Shown here piece by piece: positions 15,515 through 23,661 of a stretch of DNA of 29,248 nt. Source of the stretch: DATMNR01 sp963702765 (lineage in GTDB: Bacteria; Chloroflexota; Ktedonobacteria; Ktedonobacterales; Ktedonobacteraceae); the NCBI GenBank assembly GCA_963702765.1, contig CAVPEB010000076.1, positions 1 to 29,248 on the forward strand, read 5' to 3'. Under the pieces are notes generated by a model. It was not told the origin of the DNA, ran no database searches, and saw only the letters and a program-made list of their open reading frames with translations. Both the position numbers and the translations under genes were made by a program. How positions within the stretch are numbered: position 1 is the stretch's first letter; each line of letters opens with the position of its first letter.

Positions 15515-15934
15515 ATGGCAGCTATGAACGACTGGAATCGCCAGACAATTGAAGAATTCCGCGCGAACGGGGGCAAGGTCGGTGGTTTCTGGGAAGGCAA
15601 ACCCTTGCTTTTACTTACGACTACAGGAGCAAAGAGCGGCCAACGCCGCACATCACCGATGATGTACCTGCGTGATGGTGACCGTCTGCTCGTATTTGCC
15701 TCTAAAAGAGGCGCACCGACCAACCCTGATTGGTACCACAACCTGGTAGCTCATCCTGAAGTCACCGTTGAGGTTGGAACCGAAACCTACGAAGCCAGCG
15801 CCAAAGTCCTAAATGGTGAGGAGCGAGATCGGCTCTACGCCAGGCAAGCAGAGTTATATCCTCAGTTCGGCGAGTATCAGGCGAGCACAACCCGCAAGAT
15901 TCCAGTGATCGCATTGGAACGTCTAAAAGGTTAA
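15515..15934 (+). CDS. Deazaflavin (F420)-dependent nitroreductase/quinone reductase family protein
   Basis: The 139-residue protein has the family pattern GGFWEGKPLLLLTTTGAKSGQRRTSPMMYL, then VFASKRGAPTNPDWYHNLVAHPEVTVEVGTETYEA, which builds the F420-binding split beta-barrel of the Ddn group (PF04075). Such enzymes reduce quinones or nitro compounds with F420H2. The start is uncertain: ATGs at 15488, 15515 and 15524 are in frame and none has a strong ribosome site, while the homologous region begins at NDWNRQTIEEFRANGG just after 15524. The IS607 element ends only a few dozen bases upstream and may have replaced the native promoter. Its stop is 6 bases before the UspA start, suggesting co-transcription. 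Confidence 0.85.
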   Translation: MAAMNDWNRQTIEEFRANGGKVGGFWEGKPLLLLTTTGAKSGQRRTSPMMYLRDGDRLLVFASKRGAPTNPDWYHNLVAHPEVTVEVGTETYEASAKVLNGEERDRLYARQAELYPQFGEYQASTTRKIPVIALERLKG

Positions 15935-15940
15935 AGACTG

Positions 15941-16904
15941 TTGAAGGATTACATTCTTGTTCCACTCGATGGTTCTGCTTTATCAGAGGCTATTCTGCCA
16001 CACGCTGTTGCAATAGCGCAAGCAAATAAGAGTGCAATGCTATTATTGCAGGTATTGGAACCAGTATTTGAGCCAATATTCGGGGCGATTGGGCTGCCAG
16101 ACTATGTGGAAGAAGAACAACTGGTAGAGATGCGTGACGAGCAGTTTGCCTCTATACATCTCTACCTGGAGAAGATTGCCAGCCAACTGCGAGTAGATGG
16201 GCTTGAGGTATATACAAAGGTAATCGAGGGGAATCATCCCGCGACCCAGATCTTATGGGAGGCCGAGCATGATCCCCTAATATTGACAATTGCCATGATG
16301 ACGCACGGCCGAAGAGGCATGCTACACTGGCTCTTTGGAAATGTCGCAGCAGAAATAGTACAGGTCACCCCTCGGCCACTGCTCTTGCTTCGTCCTCAAG
16401 AGAGCGACAGATCATTCTCCATGTTGAATTTCAACGTGGCTCACTACCAGAACATCGTCGTTCCGCTCGATGCTTCGTCTTTTGCCGAACAAGCATTAGA
16501 CCAGGCTTCCGAACTCGCTACAGCCATGAACGCAATACTACACCTGATCTCAATTGTTCCGTTTCCACACGTCCTTCCTACTCACATTCATAAGGAGGAG
16601 AAAGAAGCTCAATCGTTGATAAGAGCCTTTTTACATCAAACAGAGGTAGAGAGACGCGAACACTACCTTATGCAAAAAGCAGAACAATTCAGGGAGCGAG
16701 GAATAAGGGTGCATACTAGATGTAGCCTCTGGTCATCCTGCTGAGGAGATACTGCGTTTTTGTACCCATGCTGAGAAGGCGCTACTTGTAATGACAACCC
16801 ATGGACGCAGTGGATTAAGGCGTATCGTGCTTGGCAGCGTAGCGATGAAGGTTGTTCAAGAAGCACACGTGCCTGTACTCCTGATACGTGGAAGACACTC
16901 TTGA
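15941..16904 (+). pseudogene. Tandem universal stress protein (UspA), one frameshift
   Basis: Two UspA domains lie in one gene. The first (DYILVPLDGSALSEAILP ... MMTHGRRGMLHWLFGNVAAEIVQ) has the ATP-binding G-x2-G-x9-G pattern. The second begins NIVVPLDASSFAEQALDQA and breaks off in frame at 16744 after RGIRVHTR. The next frame continues as LDVASGHPAEEILRFCTHAEKALLVMTTHGRSGLRRIVLGSVAMKVV to a TGA at 16902-16904. One base near 16715-16722 separates the two. The start is a TTG at 15941 with AAAAGG 10 nt upstream, closely spaced after the F420-type gene. If intact, the protein would bind ATP and act in stress survival in the cytoplasm. Confidence 0.85.
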
Positions 16905-16944
16905 GCAGTAGCAATAAGCAGACCCTTAAAAAGGAGAGATGAAA

Positions 16945-17487
16945 ATGACGAGGTTTGTGTCTCTGTTCCGCGGTATCAATGTTGGCGGCCACCAGCTTGT
17001 GAAGATGGACGCACTGAAAGAACTGCATACATCGTTGAATTTACAGGATGTCCAAACCTATATACAGAGCGGAAATGTGGTATTTGCAAGCGATAACATG
17101 AATGTGACACAGATCCAGAAGGACATCGAGGATGGATTTGCACAAAAATTTGGCTTTCCAGTGAAGGTTATGGTTCGCACGGCAGACGAATTCAACATGA
17201 TCATCGAGAAAAATCCCTTTCAGAACCAACCTATGAAAGAGTCGAAGTGGGTGGTCGCTATTTTTTTAGCAAGCGACCCGATCAGCACAGCGCTTGAAGA
17301 TATTAAGAAGACATATACTGGCCCTGAGGAAATTCACATCATTGGCAAGGAAGCATTTATCTATTATCCAGAAGGCCAGGGACGATCAAAGCTCACCAAC
17401 ACATTTCTTGAGAAAAAACTGAAGACCGTGGGCACCGCAAGAAATTGGAATACGGTTTTGCGACTACAGAAGATGATGGAAGGGTAA
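16945..17487 (+). CDS. DUF1697 family protein
   Basis: The 180-residue protein matches the DUF1697 family by its opening TRFVSLFRGINVGGHQLVKMDALKELHTSLNLQDVQTYIQSGNVVF and the C-terminal GRSKLTNTFLEKKLKTVGTARNWNTVLRL. These are small soluble alpha/beta proteins of unknown biochemical role. ATGs lie at 16939 and 16945. AAGGAG (16931-16936) is only 2 bases from the first but 8 from the second, and the family start matches the second, so I use 16945. A strong hairpin follows the gene. Confidence 0.88.
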   Translation: MTRFVSLFRGINVGGHQLVKMDALKELHTSLNLQDVQTYIQSGNVVFASDNMNVTQIQKDIEDGFAQKFGFPVKVMVRTADEFNMIIEKNPFQNQPMKESKWVVAIFLASDPISTALEDIKKTYTGPEEIHIIGKEAFIYYPEGQGRSKLTNTFLEKKLKTVGTARNWNTVLRLQKMMEG

Positions 17488-17546
17488 GTTACATCGACCT
17501 TCGACTCCAACTAATTCGTTCAGAAGTCCCGCAGCGGTTAGCCAGA

Positions 17547-17574
17547 ATGGGGGTACAATGGAACGTACCCCCAT
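17547..17574. terminator. Hairpin between convergent genes
   Basis: ATGGGGGTAC (17547-17556) and GTACCCCCAT (17565-17574) form a perfect 10-bp stem with an 8-nt loop after the DUF1697 gene. There is no T-run on the + strand, so termination efficiency is uncertain. Confidence 0.5.
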
Positions 17575-17645
17575 GTCATCCTGAGCGCCAGCGAAGGATC
17601 TTGCGCTATGGGCAACGAGATCCTTCGTTGGCGCTCAGGATGACA
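17574..17645. repeat. Inverted repeat of the dispersed palindrome family
   Basis: Arms of 28 bases (17574-17601 and 17618-17645) are inverted copies with one mismatch around a 16-base loop. The arm core TGTCATCCTGAGCG is the same family as at 9312-9389 (TGTCATTCTGAGCG). It sits between the convergent DUF1697 and GH15 genes. Confidence 0.8.
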
Positions 17646-17688
17646 CTATACAACTGCTTAAATCCCCTCCTTGATGTTGAGAGAACTC

Positions 17689-19702
17689 CTAACCTGGAAG
17701 TTTGACTGTGATTGCAGCCATGATTGGCTCAATATAGTTTTCGCTGAAACGCTTTTCTGCCTTTTGGAGATTAAGGGCACTGTTGATGAGCGCGATGTGC
17801 GAGAAGGCTTGCGGATAGTTGCCTAACGCTACGTTTTCCCTCGTGTCGATTTCCTCGGAAAATAAGCCTAAGCGCCCTCCATAGGCAAGCAAACGCTCGA
17901 AGAGCGACCTTGCTTCAATGACACGCCCTTGCATTGCAAGGTTATCTACGAGCCAGAACGTGCAGATCGTAAACGTTCCTTCACTTCCAGCCAGGCCATC
18001 ACATGTGTTATAGCGATATACGAAACCCTGCTCGTCGGTGAGGTATTCGATGATACGCTCTACAGTTGAGCGCATACGTGGATCATCAGGTGAAATGAAT
18101 CCAACTAACGGCAGTAACAGGTTTGCAGCATCCAGGGCTGTATCATCGTATGACTGCGTGAAAGCTCCAAGCGTCGTATTATATCCCCGCTCCAGAACTT
18201 CAGCGCGTATCTGCTCGCGGATAAAACACCACCGTGGAAGATCAGCCTCCAGGCGCAGTTGTTGAGCTGCTCGAATAGCCCGATCAAGCGCGACCCAGCA
18301 CATGACTTTAGAATACAAGAAATGACGTGGACCGCCACGAACTTCCCAGATGCCGCTATCAGGCTCATGCCAGTGTGTACACACGTACTCTACAAGGGAA
18401 CGCATCATTTCCCACAGAGGGCCATCCAGTTCTTCACCACTTCGTTCAAAACCTCCCTGGCGTCGAAAGAAATGGATACAATCAAGCACTTCTCCGTAAA
18501 TGTCCAGTTGTTTTTGATTGGCCGCACCGTTCCCTATTCGAACCGGGCGAGAATCACGATATCCACTGAGATGAGGCAGTTCTCGCTCGTCTAGTTCGCG
18601 CTCACCTCGAATACCGTACATAATCTGGAGGTCATTACCACTTGTGACAGGGAGTCGGCGCAGCCAGTGGGTGAATGCATGGGCTTCCTCAGTATAGCCA
18701 AGCGATCCGAATGCATAGAGCGTAAAGGTGGCATCACGTAGCCAGGTGTAGCGATAATCCCAGTTGCGTACCATCCCTGGCTCTTCCGGTAAAGAAGTGG
18801 TCGGGGCAGCTACAATGGCTCCCGTCGGGGCATACGTCATCATCTTCAGAACCAATGCACTGCGCTGCATTAATTCCGCATAGTCACCTCGATAGGTACT
18901 TCTTGCTGCCCAAGTTCGCCAACAGTACAGGGTTTGAGTCAACGCTTCCTCAAGTTCATACTGCTGCTCATGACACTCTGCAAGCATCTTTGCTCCCTGC
19001 GCAGTGGAAGCCATACCTACTGCAAAAAGCAGGCGTTCACCCTGACGAAGCGTTGCCTGCGCAATTACAGTAGGATTCAACGTCTCGATATCTTGCTCGA
19101 CAAACATAGAAAATGAGGACAATTGATGTGCACTCGCAATAGTCAATCCCAGGTGTTGTTCTCCACCCGAAAGAACTGCTCCCGTGTTCGTAGAGATCAG
19201 ATAAGCGGTGCTTGAAGCAGCCGAATATTGCGGAGTGGCCTTCAGTACCATCCTGATCGGAAGTTCACCATGAGTGCACTCGACGATACGCACTAAACTA
19301 TAACGTGCATCCTTCTCACTTCTCACAGCAGCTACATTTATTTCCTGAAATGGTAGACGCGCTTAATGTCTCTACAGGCATGAAGTCAGTCAGCACAACT
19401 TCACCAGCGATGCTGGTAAACCTGGTCTGAAGTACATTACTCTCAGGTAGATAAGATTGCAGCCCGGGAATTGAGCTATCGGTTGGGGCTATCTGAAAGT
19501 ATCCACCACGTTCTGCATCAAGCAAACGGCAGAAGATAGCCGGGCTATCAAAATCTGGAAGGCATCCCCAATCCACTGACCCATCCGGTGCTATCAGTAT
19601 AACGGAACGACAATCACCAATAACACCGTAAGAATTGATTGGTTGGTACATACGAGTAGCAATATCTCTATCCGGATATATATCTGTTTTCAGGTCGATC
19701 AT
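17689..19702 (-). pseudogene. GH15 glucoamylase/trehalase-type glycoside hydrolase, one frameshift
   Basis: The first frame (19702 to about 19340) gives the N-terminal beta-sandwich start (YGVIGDCRSVILIAPDGSVDWGCLPDFDSPAIFCRLLD ... VVLTDFMPVE). The second frame, from about 19338 to the stop at 17689, gives the rest, including the (alpha/alpha)6 barrel: VRNWDYRYTWLRDATF, the proposed acid in SGIWEVRGG, the proposed base in FSEEIDTRENVALGNYPQAFSHIALINSALN. The halves join as SGNK-VAAVRSEKDARYSLVRIVE if one base is skipped at AATAAATGTAGC near 19337. Without the shift the protein would be about 670 residues, normal for bacterial GH15. It would hydrolyse alpha-glucosidic bonds (maltodextrin or trehalose) in the cytoplasm; no signal peptide is seen. 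Confidence 0.88.
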
Positions 19703-20111
19703 CTACGTACTTTCTTATATTATTGATATAAAGACTGTTTTTCATATGTTTTTTATAATTGAGAGCGCACTCCATAATGGAAATGCTTATACTGGCTAAA
19801 CCCTCTCCACAACTTTGTCAAGTTTTTTTCTTCTAATGTATGTATATCTGAAGATGGTGAGAAATGCAGTTGAATAGCAGACATAAGGCATATAAAATAC
19901 ATCACACAATCGACTCTCAACGCATCTAATATCTCTTACCTGAACAAATGGTATCCGATTTGTATCAAAAAATAGACAGGAAGCAGTAAAAAACTTGTAA
20001 AATGTTTGTAAGGCCTGTTGGAAAAATCACAATTGTTCTCGTATATAAAGGCAAAGAGGGTTTCTCGCCCAAGAAGATGACATGGTGCATATAATAACAA
20101 GAGGAAAACAT
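19703..20111. other. AT-rich divergent intergenic region
   Basis: About 410 bases between the GH15 gene and the small membrane protein gene. A minus-strand TTGACA lies at 19816-19821 but lacks a good -10 at normal spacing. A + strand candidate promoter is listed separately at 20018-20047. No conserved ORF or clear RNA was recognised. Confidence 0.4.
20018..20047 (+). promoter_or_regulatory. Possible promoter of small membrane protein
   Basis: TTGGAA (20018-20023), an 18-nt spacer and TATATA (20042-20047), about 65 bases before the start codon at 20112. The match is moderate. Confidence 0.35.
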
Positions 20112-20327
20112 ATGAAAAAAACGATGACCATTATGGGTATACTTTTGGGAATTGCCGCTATTGCTATGTTCGTGTTGGCTGGCGTACTCAACTTCAGTCT
20201 TGGATGGACGATCGGCTGGGTAATGCTCATTGTGGCTATTCTTGTCGCTCTGGTAATCGCCTTCGCTGCCTTCATAGATGGAGATGAGGGCAATAACATT
20301 GGGTCCTATCGGGCACCTCGAACATAA
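20112..20327 (+). CDS. Small two-helix membrane protein
   Basis: The 71-residue protein has two hydrophobic segments (IMGILLGIAAIAMFVLAGVL and WTIGWVMLIVAILVALVIAFAAF), a short turn between them and a polar, acidic C-terminal tail (DGDEGNNIGSYRAPRT). AGAGGAAA lies directly upstream of the ATG at 20112. It is a plausible integral membrane protein of unknown role; I do not recognise the family. It converges with the DUF4386-like gene and no terminator hairpin separates them. Confidence 0.6.
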   Translation: MKKTMTIMGILLGIAAIAMFVLAGVLNFSLGWTIGWVMLIVAILVALVIAFAAFIDGDEGNNIGSYRAPRT

Positions 20328-20434
20328 ATCCTGGTCAGATTATCAAAGGATCCAGGCATCGGATTGATGAGAGATAAGAGATGCGAAGACGAGATACATT
20401 GAGTTGGAATGTTGTTATATACAAGCCTGTTCCT

Positions 20435-21163
20435 TTACCCAGCTTCTCTCAACCTATGTTCGTGCTGCGCCGTCGCGATGATCTCAGGCTTCATGGTGAT
20501 CATTAAGATACTGGCGATCAAGGCCCAGATCAAGAATGGGAGTTCGCTTGTGAGAGCGATCAATCCGTCAGCGGTGTAGAAACCAGTGGCATTGGCGCCT
20601 GCATAGATCGCGGGAGCAGCCACGAGGTTGCAGATGACACCAGCATAAGCCAGCCAGCCTGTCCATCTGGGCAACGCTGCAGTGGCCAGAATGGCATACC
20701 CTGCCGAGGCCAGGAAAAGCGCCATGATAACCAATCCAATTGCACCGAACAAAATAATACTGCCCTCCCAGAGGGCTCTGACCACTACAGGTTCGGCGTT
20801 GCCGCCGACCGTATCCAGAGCTGCTCCTCCAGCGAGCGCATCCCCAACCAGGGTGAGCATAGCGAAGACAAGACCTGCTGCGAAGACCAGCATAGCAGAC
20901 CATATATAATCCGGTCGCGCCTGTCGGACCAGGTAACAGAAGCCGACCAGGAAAACCAGGAAGCAGACCATAATGAGCGTGTCGGCCAGGGTGCGCGTGA
21001 GTATAATCGCATTGTTCCTGGTCACATATTCGCTGAACTTGACGGTGTCATCTAGCCGAGGAGCCGTGCCCGCTATGAACCAGAGCGGCTGGGCAACCAG
21101 GATCAGGACAATGGATGCCACTCCAAATGCGCCCGTCAAACGCCGCACTTTCAAATCGTTCAC
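20435..21163 (-). CDS. Polytopic membrane protein, DUF4386-like
   Basis: The 242-residue protein has about six hydrophobic segments: ASIVLILVAQPLWFIAG, LADTLIMVCFLVFLVGFCYL, WSAMLVFAAGLVFAMLTLVG, ILFGAIGLVIMALFLASAGYAI, WLAYAGVICNLVAAPAIYAGA and LPFLIWALIASILMI. Composition and topology resemble the DUF4386 group of Chloroflexota and actinobacteria; the assignment is by pattern only. I place the start at a GTG (21161-21163) because AAGGAGG lies 7 nt upstream; an in-frame ATG at 21196 would place that ribosome site inside the gene. Function unknown. Confidence 0.7.
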   Translation of the reverse strand: MNDLKVRRLTGAFGVASIVLILVAQPLWFIAGTAPRLDDTVKFSEYVTRNNAIILTRTLADTLIMVCFLVFLVGFCYLVRQARPDYIWSAMLVFAAGLVFAMLTLVGDALAGGAALDTVGGNAEPVVVRALWEGSIILFGAIGLVIMALFLASAGYAILATAALPRWTGWLAYAGVICNLVAAPAIYAGANATGFYTADGLIALTSELPFLIWALIASILMITMKPEIIATAQHEHRLREAG

Positions 21164-21490
21164 AATAAACCTCCTTATTTTGCGCTTAACACGCAATTAT
21201 CTGGAAAATGATTTCTCCTATGCTCCTTTCATGGTAACCATATCAATCGTCCGTCACACCTGTATCACGGCTGTCAGCTCTGGTATCTCACTCACATCAC
21301 AAGATGTTTGTGGTCGCATGCTATGCACAGACGAACCGCGTGGGTTAGCCACTTACGAATATGTGAAATAGAATGAATCTCTGAAGAACGTTTTATCAAA
21401 GAGAGACAGACATTGTACATCTACAGATTTTTAATAAAGATGCCACGCTGTTGAATAGCCAGAAAGCCTGAAAGGAAGTGAAACAATACC
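21164..21490. other. Divergent intergenic region
   Basis: About 330 bases between the DUF4386-like gene and the remnant at 21491. Nothing beyond the ribosome sites of the flanking genes is clearly recognisable. The composition looks non-coding on both strands. Confidence 0.4.
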
Positions 21491-21547
21491 ATGGGAAAAG
21501 TTTTTTTAGACAAAACAATGTCATTGGATGGAGGGAACAGGTCATGA
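21491..21547 (+). pseudogene. Remnant of a DHFR-family (RibD-like) reductase gene, 5' end only
   Basis: An ATG with AAGGAAGTG upstream opens an 18-codon frame reading MGKVFLDKTMSLDGGNRS. The first 14 residues match the standard start of dihydrofolate reductase-family proteins (MGKV.LD.TMSLDGF.AGPN). The match stops exactly at SLDG, after which the sequence becomes the ribosome site and start of the serine hydrolase; its TGA overlaps the hydrolase ATG (ATGA). It is probably a deletion scar, and it may now couple translation of the hydrolase. The complete DHFR-family gene at 25226-25786 is a different paralogue by sequence. Confidence 0.6.
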
Positions 21548-22758
21548 GCGCAGGAGGATTGTCCAGGAAGCGGCTTGGCCGCATGCACGACGTTATGACA
21601 GGTTATGTCGAGCGTGGCGACGTGCCCGGTCTTATCACGCTTGTCAGTCGGCGAGGTGAGGTGCATGTCGATGTGATCGGCACCATGGCGTATCAGGGCA
21701 GGGACCCTATTCAGCGTGATACGATCTTCCGTATCTCCTCGATGAGCAAGCCGATCACGGCAGTGGCGACGATGATCCTGGTTGAGGAATGTAAAGTGCG
21801 GTTGGACGAGCCAGTTGATCGTCTACTTCCAGAACTTGCTGGACGCCAGGTGTTGAAGGAGTCTTGATGGGCCATTGGACGACACTGTGCCAGCGAACCG
21901 GCCAATAACAGTGCGTGACCTGCTCACGTTCCGCATGGGATTTGGACAGATGATGGCGCCTCCAGACGCATATCCAATCTTGAAGGCGGCAAACGAGCAG
22001 CAGATTGGCATGGGACCGCCGAGTCCGGATACGCCAGCCAGCGCCAGATGAGTGGATGCACCGACTGGGGCAGCTTCCACTTATGCACCAGCCGGGTGAA
22101 AAGTGGATGTATAACACGGGAGCCGACGTATTGAGCGTGTTGATTGCGCGCGCCTCGGGTCAACCATTGGAGACATTCTTGCGCGAGCGGATCTTCGAAC
22201 CGCTCGGCATGAAAGATACCGGTTTCAGCGTACCTGGTGACAAGCTCGACCGTCTAGCAACCAGCTATTGGACTAATTTCATGAGTGGGAAGATCGAGGT
22301 CTTTGACGCCGCCAAGGGCGGCCAATGGTCTCGCCCGCCTGCATTTCCATCTGGCGCAGGAGGACTGGTTTCGACGATAGACGACTATCTTGCCTTCGGA
22401 CAGATGATGCTGAACAATGGCAAACACGGCAGCGAGCGCATTCTATCCAGGCTATCGGTCGAGACTATGACAACCGACCAGTTGACGCCTGAGCAGAAAG
22501 CTGTTTCAGGCCTGATACCTGGCTACTTCGACAGCCACGGATGGGGGTTCGGCATGTCTGTGGTCACCAGGCGCGATGATATATCTTCGGTGCCCGGACG
22601 TTACGGTTGGGACGGCGGTATGGGCACCTCATGGTATTCAGACCCGACAGAGGAGATGGTCACCATTCTCATGACCCAGCAATCCTGGACTTCCCCCAAT
22701 CCACCGAATGTCTGCCTCGATTTCTGGACCTCTGGCCTATCAGGCAATCGACGACTGA
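21544..22758 (+). pseudogene. Serine hydrolase (beta-lactamase family), copy A, three frameshifts
   Basis: Read across three frames, this is a beta-lactamase-fold serine hydrolase of about 400 residues. The first frame holds the nucleophile Ser66-x-x-Lys69 (ISSMSKPITAV). A shift near 21862 (GAGTCTTGATGG) leads to LDGPLDDTVPANRPITVRDLLTFRMGFGQM. A second near 22030 (one extra base relative to copy B) leads to APDEWMHRLGQLPLMHQPGEKWMYNTGADVLSVLIARASG, and a third near 22732 (an extra T relative to copy B) removes the proper stop ASAYQAIDD and extends the frame to 22847. The start at 21544 has GGAGG 9 nt upstream. Copy B at 26922 shows the undisturbed version of the last two sites. Confidence 0.85.
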
Positions 22759-22808
22759 AGCGACTTATATTCGTGAGGGACGGTTGTTTTATTCAGTCAA
22801 ATTTTCAC

Positions 22809-22850
22809 TTGCTAGAGACAAGTCGTCAGTCGACGGCTTATCTCTAGCAA
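22809..22850. terminator. Long stem-loop between convergent genes, copy A
   Basis: TTGCTAGAGA (22809-22818) pairs with TCTCTAGCAA (22841-22850). Inside, AAGTCGTC pairs with GACGGCTT with one G-T. The structure separates the serine hydrolase from the convergent DUF1772 gene and is kept in copy B (27738-27778), so it probably serves as a two-way terminator. Confidence 0.6.
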
Positions 22851-22916
22851 TAAAAGGCATATTACCTTGTTCAAGACTTTCTTTGCATGCTCTACAAATG
22901 AGTCTGCTTCTAAAGA

Positions 22917-23387
22917 TCAATAAGTGGTCAGCTTGAGTGCTACGGCAGTCAAGAAGAACGCAAATGCCAGGACCGCCGCCCAGACCCCAACAATATGGAA
23001 CCGCTCCGCGCGATTGACTTGCCACTTCCAATTCTTGGGTGGCGCGCTGGGCTGCCAGGCGAGCGTGGCACTGTTGATAGGGACGGTGCCGATAACCCTG
23101 ATCACGATCCAGGTGAGTATGGCGACCACTCCCGCACACCGAAACCAAAAGCCAGGTGTGCCACCCCCCAGAACCGTTAGGGCAATCCCTAAGACTGCCA
23201 CCGGCACAAAAAAAGCGGGTACCAGGACACGCAACCTCATTACCAACGCTTGACGAAGCTGGAGCTGCGACTGTTCGTCCAGAATCTCGGAGGGCCCACG
23301 CAAACCGTAGTGGATCACGAACTCGATGCCAGCCAACATACCGGCAAAGAATAAGTTCACGAAGTCGAGAACTGTAGCGGGATTCAT
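22917..23387 (-). CDS. DUF1772 family membrane protein, intact copy
   Basis: The 156-residue protein has four membrane segments: VLDFVNLFFAGMLAGIEFVIHYG, VPAFFVPVAVLGIALTVLGG, FRCAGVVAILTWIVIRVIGT and IVGVWAAVLAFAFFLTAVAL. A conserved charged loop (NSATLAWQPSAPPKNWKWQVNRAERFHIVG) precedes the last. The N...W...W..W...HR/ER pattern is typical of DUF1772 (anthrone-oxygenase-like) proteins; the activity of the bacterial members is mostly unknown. AAAGGAG lies before the ATG at 23387. Two identical palindromes in its promoter region indicate repression by a dimeric regulator that is not encoded in this window. Copy B is broken. Confidence 0.82.
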   Translation of the reverse strand: MNPATVLDFVNLFFAGMLAGIEFVIHYGLRGPSEILDEQSQLQLRQALVMRLRVLVPAFFVPVAVLGIALTVLGGGTPGFWFRCAGVVAILTWIVIRVIGTVPINSATLAWQPSAPPKNWKWQVNRAERFHIVGVWAAVLAFAFFLTAVALKLTTY

Positions 23388-23426
23388 GTTTCTTTTCTCC
23401 TTTCATATTCCCTCTATCATACAATG

Positions 23427-23479
23427 CGATATATCGTTAGTGTTATTCGAAGAGTATACGATATATCGTTAATTGTCAA
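23427..23479 (-). promoter_or_regulatory. Paired-operator promoter of DUF1772 gene, copy A
   Basis: CGATATATCG occurs at 23427-23436 and 23459-23468, each within a longer palindrome, with centres 32 bp apart (about three helical turns). On the minus strand TTGACA (23474-23479) and TATACT (23453-23458) flank the second site with only 15 bases between them. The regulator would cover the spacer and the start region. The ATATAT-centred dyad is reminiscent of PadR-type operators; that is inference. Confidence 0.6.
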
Positions 23480-23661
23480 GGGCAGATGGGAGCAGTTTTT
23501 TAAGTGGAGTGCAGGAAGGCGAAAATATGCGACTTTGCGTAAAAAATCACTGAATACTAACGCACAAAGGATTCCTCCCTTGCATCAGTGTTATACATTA
23601 GAGATACATTCTTGTACTGAATGCAGATCAGAGAAGTCGCTCCCAGAGGAAGGACACATAG

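Noticed and set aside
9312..17645. Possible CRISPR repeats
   Set aside because: The three related sequences are kilobases apart, with no regular spacers and no cas genes; they are dispersed palindromes.
22005..22847. An intact 280-residue serine hydrolase starting at 22005
   Set aside because: Its first residues come from a shifted frame, and its last 40 follow another shift. Comparison with copy B and with the upstream SxxK-containing frame shows it is an internal part of a broken gene.
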